Positions 16,988 to 24,646 of a DNA stretch of 64,000 bases are shown here, piece by piece; the first letter of the stretch is position 1; every line of letters begins with the position of its first letter. Position numbers and translations under genes: made by a program. The notes beneath the pieces were generated by a model. That model saw only the letters and a program-made list of their open reading frames with translations, had not been told where the DNA came from and made no database searches. The DNA lies in NCBI GenBank assembly GCA_035651155.1, contig DASRGG010000023.1, positions 1 through 64,000 on the forward strand, given 5' to 3'. The stretch comes from CF-39 sp035651155 (lineage in GTDB: Bacteria > Chloroflexota > Limnocylindria > P2-11E).

Positions 16988-17440
16988 TCAGTACATCGCC
17001 AGCCAGAGGAGATAGCCGACGAGCGCGAGGACGATGAGCGAGAGGACCGCGATGGTGACGATGCCGAGCGCGCCGAGCCCCGATTCACCGGGCTCCTCGC
17101 CACGCATCGCGCTGCGGATCGCCTGGGCCAGCTCTTTGCCCGTCGCGTCCTTGCGCAGCCAGCCGCGTCCGTCATCGAGCCTGCGCGCGAGCTGGCGTCC
17201 ATCGCGCTCGTTGCCGGAGAGGACGAGCGAGGGCGCGCCGATCGTCGCGTCGGTGTAGCCGGCCAGCAGCGTGCCGTCGACGAGCGCGACGTCGGGTCGC
17301 CATTCCCGCTGCTTCGCGGCTTCGGTGACGCTCGGCACGCGTCGCACGTCGTAGTCGCCCTCGAGGCGAAGGAGCGTCTCGAGACCGGATGCGATCACCG
17401 GATGCGCGACGACGATCAAGACCTTCGGCACTGCCACCAC
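16988..17440 (-). CDS. Degenerate receiver domain with C-terminal TM anchor
   Basis: 150 residues. Residues 5-110 align with a receiver: D55 (DVALVDG) matches the phosphoacceptor, S75 replaces the conserved Thr and K97 (GWLRKDA) is kept, but the acidic pair that binds magnesium is gone (VVAH at 10-13). A helical linker leads to one TM helix at about 125-147, placing the domain on the cytoplasmic face. A phosphorylation-independent pseudo-receiver seems likely. It is co-directional with the NarL regulator and divergent from the receiver-collagen gene, whose own receiver it resembles. Confidence 0.75.
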   Translation of the reverse strand: MVAVPKVLIVVAHPVIASGLETLLRLEGDYDVRRVPSVTEAAKQREWRPDVALVDGTLLAGYTDATIGAPSLVLSGNERDGRQLARRLDDGRGWLRKDATGKELAQAIRSAMRGEEPGESGLGALGIVTIAVLSLIVLALVGYLLWLAMY

Positions 17441-17665
17441 CGCCTATTCAATAAGGAGCGAGGTCGCCTGGCGAGCGACCTGTCGCCCTTCGAGACGCAT
17501 TGTCACATTTCGCAACATCGTCCTCCTACCAATCTCCGCCTGGCGTCCGATGCCCCCAAACGCCCCGAAAAACGAGGCTATCCACGTGCCCGGGCGGGCT
17601 GGGAACCGGCCGGACATCCCACGGATGGCCGTGAGGCGCTACAGCGAGAGGGACAGGCGAAGGGC
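17441..17665. other. Divergent intergenic leader of the fibre gene
   Basis: The spacer holds the promoters for the pseudo-receiver (TTGAAT-like element just before its GTG) and for the fibre gene. A GGTCGC/GCGACC hairpin lies near 17463-17480, followed by an AT-richer stretch (TTGTCACATTTCGCAAC) suited to a plus-strand promoter. The last 90 bases before the ATG are GC-rich and foldable but match no riboswitch I know. Confidence 0.35.
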
Positions 17666-20600
17666 ATGGCGACCCGCGTTCTGATCGTCGACGATCACCT
17701 CGCGATCCGAGAAGGGATCCGTTCTCTTCTCGCGCCCGAGAGCGATTTCGTCGTCGTCGGCGAAGCGGTCGACGGCAACGACGGCATCGCGAAAGCGCTC
17801 TCCCTCAAGCCGGACCTCATCGTCCTCGACAACTCGATGCCCGGGAAGACCGGCCTCGAGGTCGCGCGGGAGCTCCGGCCCCTGCTCCCGGACACGGCGA
17901 TCGTCTTCCTCACCCTCGACCCGGGCATCCGCGACCTCGCGCTCGCGGTGGGCGCGGTCGCGCACATCAGCAAGGACACGCCGCCGCCGCAGATGCTCAA
18001 GGTGCTGCGCAACGCCGCGCAGCAGCAGGAGCGGCGTCGCAACGCGCCGCCCGCCCTCAGCGAGAAGGAGCGCGCGCTCGCGACCGCGCTTCTCGACGCG
18101 AAGCTGCTCACCGACGCACAGATCGACACGGTCATCGCGCAACGGCAGCCGCGCGAGCTCCTCTCGGCCGCGCTGCTGCGTTCGAAGCTCGTCCCCGACG
18201 TGCAGCTCGCGCAAGTCCTCTCCCGCGTGAGCGGACGTCCACTCATGACGCTCGCGCCACGACCCGAGGAATCCGTTCCCGGCGGAACCCGGACATCGGG
18301 GCGTGCCGCGCGACGGCTGATCGACCCGATCGATCCGACCGTCGCGCGGCAGATCCCCCGGCGGTTCAGCGAGGAGCGGCACGCGATCCTCGTCACCTTC
18401 GGCCGCAGCGAAGCGACGCTCGCGCTCGCGGATCCGCTCGACGAGCAGACGCGCCGCGAGGTGACCGACATGCTCGCCGGCCTTCGCGTCAACGTCGTCG
18501 TCGCGAGCCTCGGCGACATCGACGCCGCGATAGCGCGCGCGTTCGGCGCGCCCACCACGAACATCGTCACGTTCCCAGCGACCGGACATCGCAAGCGTTC
18601 GCGCCGCCGCCCGCTCATGCTCGTCGCGGCGGTCGCCGCGGTTTTCCTGCTCTTCGCGACCGGCCTCGGCATCCTGCTCGCGCCGGCCTCGAGCGGCGTG
18701 CAGGCCCGCGCGCAGCTCACGATCTTCCAGGGCACCGTCGAGTATCGCCGCGCGGGCGGCGCGTACACGACCGCGGCGAGCGGCCAGCTCGTCCGTCAGG
18801 GCGACAGTGTGCGCACCGCGGCGAACACGCATGCGGCCCTGGCGTTCTTCGACAACTCCGTCGTCGTGTTCGAGCCCGCCACGGAGATCGACGTCGTCTC
18901 GCTCCGAGCGCTCAGCGGCGGCGACATCGACGTGACGCTGCGGCAGGCGTCCGGCAAGACGTGGCACGTCGTGTCGCATCAGCTGACGCCGCAGGGTCGC
19001 TACGTCGTGCTCACGCCCGTGTCGCAGACGACCGTCACCGGGACCGCGTTCCAGGTGCGCGTCGAAGCCGCGACCGGCGCGACGACCGTGACCACCACGG
19101 ACGGGGTCGTGCGCACGAGCGGCGTCGACGAGGCCGCGTCGACGACGATGCAGATCACCGCGGGCAACGGCACGACGGTGAGCGCAAAGGGCGCGAAGCC
19201 GCAGGAACCGGTCGCGATGCCGCAACCGATGGTGACGTTCACGCTCGATACGTCGCGCGACGCGGTCGTCGTCGCGCCCAACGGCGAGGCCGCGGGCGTG
19301 AGGGGCGGCGCCATCGTCCGGTACATCCCGGGTTCGGTGGTCGCGATCAAGGGTTCCCAGGTGATCGTGAGCGTGCCTGGCGACAGCGATCGCTACGCCG
19401 CGATCGTGCAGCCGTCGGACGCGACCGCGTCGAGCGTGAACGTGCAAGCGCAGCTGCGTACGACGAGCGGCGCGGTCGCAGGCCAGATCACCGATCAGGC
19501 GACGGTCGCCGGCGGGGTCGCGAAGACCGGCGTCGGCGTCACGCCACAGGGCCTCATCTCGCTCTCGGGGTCGCAGGTCGAGCAGTTCCCGTCGCCGGTC
19601 ATCGCCGCGGCGCCACCCGCCGCGACGTTCGACCCCTTCGCTTTCGTCCGCGCGGGCGCGAGTCCCGGTAACCCTGGTCCCGCGGGCGCCCCCGGCTCGC
19701 CCGGCCCCGCTGGTCCACCCGGCCCGGCTGGTCCGACCGGCGCGCCCGGCTCGCCTGGCCCGCAGGGTCCGCCCGGTCCACCGGGCGCTCCGGGCGCCAA
19801 CGGCGCGCCAGGTCCGTCCGGTGCGCCGGGTCCCGCCGGCGCGACAGGCGCTCCTGGCCCCGCGGGCTCTCCAGGCCCGGCGGGGTCTCCCGGTGCTCAA
19901 GGCGCTACGGGTCCTGCGGGCACCGCCGGCGCCGCCGGCCCGTCTGGTGCATCGGGTCCCGCCGGTCCGACTGGTCCGCAGGGCGCGACGGGCGCGACCG
20001 GGCCGCAAGGGAACACCGGCGCGACGGGTCCGCAGGGCAACACCGGTGCGACCGGTCCGGTCGGTGCGACCGGTGCCACAGGTCCTGTCGGTCCCACCGG
20101 TCCGCAGGGTCCGACCGGTGACACCGGCGCGACCGGCGCGACGGGTCCGCAAGGCAACACCGGCGCCACTGGACCGCAGGGCAACACCGGTGCGACCGGT
20201 ACCGTCGGGACCGTGACCGACGGGACGACGACGATCACGAACCCGACCTCACTCAGCTTCACGAACGGCTTCGCGGTGTCAGGGACGAATGGTGCGACCG
20301 CGACGATCGACGGCAGTGGCTTCGTGCACCGCACCGGAAACGTGAGCGAGAGCGTGAATGGGAACAAGACGTTCACCGGCGACGGCACCGGCAACACGAA
20401 CACGCTCACGGTGCAGCCGAGCGCGAGCCTGAGCTCGGGCAGCGCGCTGAACGTGAACACCGGCACGTCCGCGCCGACGGCCGGGAACACACAGGGCTTC
20501 GGTCTGAATGTCAGCGGTTCCGGCGCGTTCACCTCGACGAACTTCGTGCGCATCGAGAACTCAGGGACCTTCACCGGGACGCTCGTGAACCTCGTCGCGA

Positions 20601-22678
20601 ACAGCACGACGAGCGGCACGGTCCTGGGCATCAGCGCGATCAGCCTCACGACGGGCCGCGCCGTCGACATCCAGCTCGCCGCGCTCTACTCGGGCACGTC
20701 GGCGACGACGGGCGCGGTGAACGTCCAAGCCGGCGCGTTCACCGGCAACATCTTCTCGGTGTCGTCGATCGGCACGGGCCAGCTCGCGTCGTCGAACCTC
20801 GCGAATCTCACGAGCCAGCAGCTCGTCGGTCGTCTCCTCTACGTGAACTCGACCGGCGCGTACGCGGGCACCGGCGCCGTCGAGATCGCGCTGAACCCGA
20901 CCACCGGTTCGCCGACGGGCACGGGTCTGCTCATCGACGCCGCGAGCGGCTTCAGCGGCAAGTTCGTCGACTTCCAGATCATCGGCACGGGGTCGGTGTT
21001 CAGCGTCGACTCGACGGGAACGCTGACCGCCGCGAACCTCGCGACGACCGGCAACATCACGCAGACCGGTAGCGGGACGCTCTCGACCGGCACGGGGGCG
21101 ATCAGCCTGAACGGCGACGTGACCCTCGCGAACAGCAAGAACTTCACCGCGGCGGGTGGCACGAGCGCCTTCAACTTCTCGGCCGCGAGCGGCCAGTTCG
21201 ACACGAGCACGGGCAATGTGAACCTGAACGGCAACGTGACCGTGGCGTCGGGCAAGAACTTCACGCAGGCAGGCTCCGGCACGTTCTCGACCGGTACCGG
21301 TGCGAACAGCCTGAACGGCAACACGACCGTCGCGTCGGGCGCGACCCTCACCGCGTCGCAGGGCGTTACGACCGGCACGGGTACGACGCTCGCGACCGGC
21401 AACGGCGTGACGACGGGTAAGGCGCTCGCGATCGACACCGGCACATCAGCGTTCTCGACGAACGGCGCCGTGTCGGTCACGAGCACCGGCAACTTCACCG
21501 GCACGCTCGCGCGCCTCACCGCGAACAGCACGACGGCGGGCACGGTGCTCGGCGTCACGGCGACCGGCCTCACGACGGGGAAGGCGGTCCAGGTGGATCT
21601 CGGGACGGCGGCCTACACCGGCACCGGCGCCATCGATGTGACCGCGAACACCGCGGCGACCGGCACGCTCGTCAACGTCTCGGGAACGACACTCGGCGCG
21701 AACGGCGGCACCGGGATCAAAGTGGCGACCGGCACTCCCAGCGGCGCCGACCCGGCCGTTGGCAAGGCGCTCGCGGTCGCGCTCGGCGGCGCCGCCTCCG
21801 GCACGGGCGTCTACGTCAACTCGGCCACCGGCTACACGGGCAACCTGCTCGATCTGCGGATCAACGCGGCAAGTGTGTTCAGCGTCAGCAACTCGACCGT
21901 CAGCACGAGCCTGAACTTCTCGCAGACTGGCGCCACGACGTTCAGCACCGGCACGGGCGCGGTCACGCTGAACGGCAACACCTCGACCGCGAGCGGCGTG
22001 ACGGTGACCGCGGGCTCGGGCATCACGACCGGTACCGCGGTGACCGTGAGCTCGGCGCTGACGACCGGTAAGGCCGTCGCCATCTCGACGGGCAACGGCC
22101 TCACGACCGGTCAGGCCGTGACCATCGACACCGGAACGTCCAACTTCACGTCTACGTCAGGCGGTGCGTTCGGCATCACCGCCAACAGCACCACCTCCGG
22201 TGTGGTGATGGGCATCAGCGCGACGGGTCTGACGAACGCGACACCGGGCAAGGCGTTCGCGGTCACGCTCGGGACGGCCGGCACCGGCATCTACGTGAAC
22301 ACGAGCGCCGGCTACACGGGCAGCCTGCTGGATCTGAACGTGAACGGCACGGGCGTCTTCAGGGTGAACGAGACCGGCATCCAGGTCGGCTCGACCGCGA
22401 ACGTCGCCACGATCTCGGCGATCGAGGTCGGCACCTGTCAGAACACCGGTGGTACGCAGACCACGACCTGCAGCGCCGCCAACGGCAATACCACGGGCAT
22501 CACGCTCTCGGCCCTGACGACGACCGACAGCATCACCGTCACTGCGCGTACGTCCGCGACCAATGGTCGTCCGTGCATGGTCGACAACATCCAGGCGGGC
22601 ACGAGCTTCCGAATCAACTGCGCCGGTGGCAACCCGGGCACCAACCTCATCTGGAACGTCCTGATCGTCAGGCATTAG
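17666..22678 (+). CDS. Receiver-MshEN-TM-FecR-collagen-fibre fusion protein
   Basis: 1670 residues from an ATG with a weak AAGGG site. Residues 1-120 are an intact receiver (D9-D10, phosphoacceptor D55, T83, K103). Residues about 133-305 match the MshEN/T2SSE N-terminal domain (LLDAKLLTDAQIDTVIAQ; LALADPLDEQTRREV). One TM helix follows at about 315-340 after RKRSRRR, so everything before it is cytoplasmic and everything after is exported. Residues about 350-480 are a FecR domain (IFQGTVEYRR; AALAFFDNSVV). Residues 668-850 are 61 uninterrupted Gly-X-Y triplets. The remaining 820 residues are Thr/Ser/Gly-rich beta repeats as in trimeric fibre proteins. MshEN domains in type II/IV secretion ATPases can bind c-di-GMP. 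The function, a surface fibre tied to cytoplasmic signalling, is inference. Confidence 0.85.
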   Translation: MATRVLIVDDHLAIREGIRSLLAPESDFVVVGEAVDGNDGIAKALSLKPDLIVLDNSMPGKTGLEVARELRPLLPDTAIVFLTLDPGIRDLALAVGAVAHISKDTPPPQMLKVLRNAAQQQERRRNAPPALSEKERALATALLDAKLLTDAQIDTVIAQRQPRELLSAALLRSKLVPDVQLAQVLSRVSGRPLMTLAPRPEESVPGGTRTSGRAARRLIDPIDPTVARQIPRRFSEERHAILVTFGRSEATLALADPLDEQTRREVTDMLAGLRVNVVVASLGDIDAAIARAFGAPTTNIVTFPATGHRKRSRRRPLMLVAAVAAVFLLFATGLGILLAPASSGVQARAQLTIFQGTVEYRRAGGAYTTAASGQLVRQGDSVRTAANTHAALAFFDNSVVVFEPATEIDVVSLRALSGGDIDVTLRQASGKTWHVVSHQLTPQGRYVVLTPVSQTTVTGTAFQVRVEAATGATTVTTTDGVVRTSGVDEAASTTMQITAGNGTTVSAKGAKPQEPVAMPQPMVTFTLDTSRDAVVVAPNGEAAGVRGGAIVRYIPGSVVAIKGSQVIVSVPGDSDRYAAIVQPSDATASSVNVQAQLRTTSGAVAGQITDQATVAGGVAKTGVGVTPQGLISLSGSQVEQFPSPVIAAAPPAATFDPFAFVRAGASPGNPGPAGAPGSPGPAGPPGPAGPTGAPGSPGPQGPPGPPGAPGANGAPGPSGAPGPAGATGAPGPAGSPGPAGSPGAQGATGPAGTAGAAGPSGASGPAGPTGPQGATGATGPQGNTGATGPQGNTGATGPVGATGATGPVGPTGPQGPTGDTGATGATGPQGNTGATGPQGNTGATGTVGTVTDGTTTITNPTSLSFTNGFAVSGTNGATATIDGSGFVHRTGNVSESVNGNKTFTGDGTGNTNTLTVQPSASLSSGSALNVNTGTSAPTAGNTQGFGLNVSGSGAFTSTNFVRIENSGTFTGTLVNLVANSTTSGTVLGISAISLTTGRAVDIQLAALYSGTSATTGAVNVQAGAFTGNIFSVSSIGTGQLASSNLANLTSQQLVGRLLYVNSTGAYAGTGAVEIALNPTTGSPTGTGLLIDAASGFSGKFVDFQIIGTGSVFSVDSTGTLTAANLATTGNITQTGSGTLSTGTGAISLNGDVTLANSKNFTAAGGTSAFNFSAASGQFDTSTGNVNLNGNVTVASGKNFTQAGSGTFSTGTGANSLNGNTTVASGATLTASQGVTTGTGTTLATGNGVTTGKALAIDTGTSAFSTNGAVSVTSTGNFTGTLARLTANSTTAGTVLGVTATGLTTGKAVQVDLGTAAYTGTGAIDVTANTAATGTLVNVSGTTLGANGGTGIKVATGTPSGADPAVGKALAVALGGAASGTGVYVNSATGYTGNLLDLRINAASVFSVSNSTVSTSLNFSQTGATTFSTGTGAVTLNGNTSTASGVTVTAGSGITTGTAVTVSSALTTGKAVAISTGNGLTTGQAVTIDTGTSNFTSTSGGAFGITANSTTSGVVMGISATGLTNATPGKAFAVTLGTAGTGIYVNTSAGYTGSLLDLNVNGTGVFRVNETGIQVGSTANVATISAIEVGTCQNTGGTQTTTCSAANGNTTGITLSALTTTDSITVTARTSATNGRPCMVDNIQAGTSFRINCAGGNPGTNLIWNVLIVRH
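19667..20215 (+). repeat. Collagen-like Gly-X-Y repeat, 61 triplets
   Basis: The encoded triplets run without a break. The first half is proline-rich (GPA, GAP, GSP, GPP) and the second half threonine-rich (GAT, GNT, GPQ, with GPQ-GNT-GAT units repeated). This fits a triple-helical stalk in bacterial collagens, where Thr partly replaces hydroxyproline. DNA similarity between units is a result of codon reuse. Confidence 0.95.
20561..22240 (+). repeat. Degenerate beta-repeat units in the fibre C-terminus
   Basis: At least three related units are visible near 20561, 21487 and 22160, each reading like FTGTLxxLxANSTTxGTVLG followed by xxA(T/I)GLTTGKAV. Between them lie shorter units of the type (G)TFSTGTGAxxLNGN. 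The pattern is typical of fibrous surface proteins and tail-fibre-like proteins. Confidence 0.7.
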
Positions 22679-22688
22679 GCTGCCCACA

Positions 22689-23192
22689 TTGGGAACGGGT
22701 GTTCGTTCGGATGACGCGATCACGATCCCCGTCGCTCCGCTGCGGAGGATCGTCACGATCGTCGTCGCGGCGGCGATCGTCGCCCTTGTTCTCATCGTCG
22801 CGGTCAGCCAGCGTGACCGCGTGCGCCTCCTGGTCGGTGGCACTCCCGCGGCGTACATCGACGCGACCACGTACCAGTCGGTCGTGCTCACGACGAACCA
22901 GGTCTACTTCGGCAGGCTGCGCATCGACGGCGACGTGTACCTCCTGAGCGACGTGTACTCGCTCAACGCGTCCGGCGACTCGTCGAGCGGCAGCGTGCAG
23001 CTCGTGAAGCGCGGTGGCGAGCTGAGCGGCCCGGCCGAACCCATGGTCATCCCGGGCAGCGCCGTGCTGTTCTTCGAGAACATGCGGCAGGACTCGCAGG
23101 TGATGAACGCGATCCGGCAGATCAAGTCCGGCAATACGTCCACGCCCGCCCCGGCGCGCACGGCCACCCCGGCCCCGAGCGCGACGCGCTGA
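22689..23192 (+). CDS. Paralogue 1 of a TM-anchored family (NGQxYFG type)
   Basis: 167 residues from a TTG 10 bp after the fibre gene. One TM helix (IVTIVVAAAIVALVLIVAV) is followed by an exported domain with VVLTTNQVYFGRL, DVYLLSDVYSL, LVKRGGELSGP and ILFFEN-like strands (VLFFENMRQDSQV), then a Pro/Thr/Ala tail. The same core occurs in the next two genes. From memory, similar short proteins exist in Patescibacteria and Chloroflexota with no assigned function. Position suggests a role in the assembly or anchoring of the fibre. Confidence 0.75.
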   Translation: MGTGVRSDDAITIPVAPLRRIVTIVVAAAIVALVLIVAVSQRDRVRLLVGGTPAAYIDATTYQSVVLTTNQVYFGRLRIDGDVYLLSDVYSLNASGDSSSGSVQLVKRGGELSGPAEPMVIPGSAVLFFENMRQDSQVMNAIRQIKSGNTSTPAPARTATPAPSATR

Positions 23193-23569
23193 TGCGCGCC
23201 TCCCGCGTCCTCGTCGCGCTCGTCGTCCTCGCCGCCGCGTTCGGATTCACGAAGTACTGGGACTTCGTCCTCACGCCGCCGATCGGCCACGCCAAGTACC
23301 AGGCTGTGTTCCTCAGCAACGGGCAGACGTACTTCGGCCGGTATCTCGATCGTCTCGGCCCCTACGTGAAGATCGAGAACGCGTTCTACATCCAGCAGCA
23401 GCCGGCGCAGCAGCAGACGCAGAACCCCGAGCTCAAGCTCGTGCGACGCGGCTCCGAGCTGCACCAGCCCGACGCCGAGATGCTCGTCCCCAAGGACGCG
23501 ATCCTGTTCGTCGAGGACCTCCGTCCCGACTCCCAGGTCGCGCAGTTCATGGACAGGAACCTGCCGTGA
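23192..23569 (+). CDS. Paralogue 2 of the NGQxYFG family
   Basis: 125 residues; the ATG overlaps the previous TGA by one base. A short N-terminal signal anchor (VLVALVVLAAAFGF) is followed by the core: YQAVFLSNGQTYFGRYL, an aromatic strand VKIENAFYIQ, a Gln-rich insert, then LVRRGSELHQP, a DAILFVEDL strand and DSQVAQFM. It has the most complete version of the core and no C-terminal tail. Function unknown. Confidence 0.75.
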   Translation: MRASRVLVALVVLAAAFGFTKYWDFVLTPPIGHAKYQAVFLSNGQTYFGRYLDRLGPYVKIENAFYIQQQPAQQQTQNPELKLVRRGSELHQPDAEMLVPKDAILFVEDLRPDSQVAQFMDRNLP

Positions 23570-23964
23570 GGATCCCGTGGATCGTCCCGTGGATCATCGC
23601 GCCGGCGATCGTCGGCGTGGCGCTCGGGGCGGTCGTCGACGTGACCTCGCTGCCGTTCGTCGGCACGGAGCGGATCTCGGCCGTGTTCTTCACCGACGGC
23701 CAGGCCTATTTCGGACACCTCGACGACAGCGCGCTGTCGGGGACGCTGACGCTCCGCGACGTCTACTACCTCGGCGATGCGAAGGGACGGGGGACCGACT
23801 ACGACGCATCGGTCGTCCGTCGCGGCACGGAGGTGCATCAACCGGCGGACGGCATGCGCATACGGCGTGACAAGGTGCTCGTCATCGAGCGCGTTGGTCT
23901 CGGATCGCCGGTGGGCCGCGCCATCGCGGCGCAGCGCGCGCTCGAGCGCGCGAGCACCAAGTGA
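23566..23964 (+). CDS. Paralogue 3 of the NGQxYFG family
   Basis: 132 residues from a GTG overlapping the previous stop (GTGA). The N-terminal helix IVPWIIAPAIVGVALGAVV is followed by ISAVFFTDGQAYFGHL, LRDVYYLGDA, VVRRGTEVHQP and DKVLVIERV. The three copies differ mainly in the loop between the middle strand and the RRG segment, which suggests duplication followed by specialisation of one surface. Confidence 0.75.
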   Translation: MRIPWIVPWIIAPAIVGVALGAVVDVTSLPFVGTERISAVFFTDGQAYFGHLDDSALSGTLTLRDVYYLGDAKGRGTDYDASVVRRGTEVHQPADGMRIRRDKVLVIERVGLGSPVGRAIAAQRALERASTK

Positions 23965-24554
23965 TGCGCCTCGATCGGCGCGTCGTGCGCTGGCTCGTGG
24001 CGGTCGTCGTCGCGCTCGCTGCCGTCGTGGGGCTCTCGATGGCCTCCGCCGCGTTCGCGCCGACGACCGTCGCGAGCGCGGGCGAGCTCGACGCGCAGCG
24101 CGGCGCCGCGGAGCGCGCGATCCAGCGCGTGTACGCGGCGGGCCTCGATCAGCTCAAGACGACCCGCTCGCTGAAGCTCGCGATCACCGACGCGCAGGCC
24201 GCGGCGATCGAGCAGAAGTACGCCGATCAGCTGAAGGCGCTGCGCCGGAGCGCGCTGCAGGCTGTCGGGGACGCATATGGACAGACCGCCGACCAGAGCG
24301 CGCAGTACGCCGCCCAGGCCGAGCCGCGGCTCGATGGCACACCCGCGGCGTCGAGCGCGCCGGTCCTGCTCGCGCCACGCCTGTACGCGATCGTCGAGCG
24401 GATGGGTCAGCTCACGAGCCAGCTCACCGACCAGGGCATCCGCGAGATGACGCAGGCACAGCCGTCCGGCTCACCCGCAGCGAGCCCCTCGGCCGCACCG
24501 TCACGTACCCCTCGACCGACGACGAGTCCCAGCGCCTCGCCCACCGGTCGCTGA
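23964..24554 (+). CDS. Exported helical protein with Pro/Ser tail
   Basis: 196 residues; the ATG is chosen over a GTG one codon upstream that overlaps the previous stop. A signal anchor (VAVVVALAAVVGLSMASAA) precedes a helical, Ala/Gln-rich region (AIEQKYADQLKALRRSALQA) and a low-complexity Pro/Ser/Thr tail. No family was recognised. It closes the fibre operon and, unlike the three paralogues, lacks the YFG core. Confidence 0.65.
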   Translation: MRLDRRVVRWLVAVVVALAAVVGLSMASAAFAPTTVASAGELDAQRGAAERAIQRVYAAGLDQLKTTRSLKLAITDAQAAAIEQKYADQLKALRRSALQAVGDAYGQTADQSAQYAAQAEPRLDGTPAASSAPVLLAPRLYAIVERMGQLTSQLTDQGIREMTQAQPSGSPAASPSAAPSRTPRPTTSPSASPTGR

Positions 24555-24646
24555 CCAGCGCCCCGCGCCTGCTACTAGGGTCGGTTGCTCGCCCGACGCC
24601 GCCGTCCTTGTTAGCCTGATGACCGGGGGAGCGTCGGGTTCGCAGA

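Noticed and set aside
17441..17665. A riboswitch in the leader of the fibre gene
   Set aside because: The segment can fold but lacks the conserved blocks of GEMM-I or any other class I can recall.
17639..20152. Minus-strand frame rich in RTGGTRRT-type repeats
   Set aside because: It is the reverse reading of the collagen codons, not an independent repeat protein.
19667..20215. Possible CRISPR or minisatellite array
   Set aside because: Repeats are nine-base codon triplets without unique spacers of constant length; they encode Gly-X-Y.
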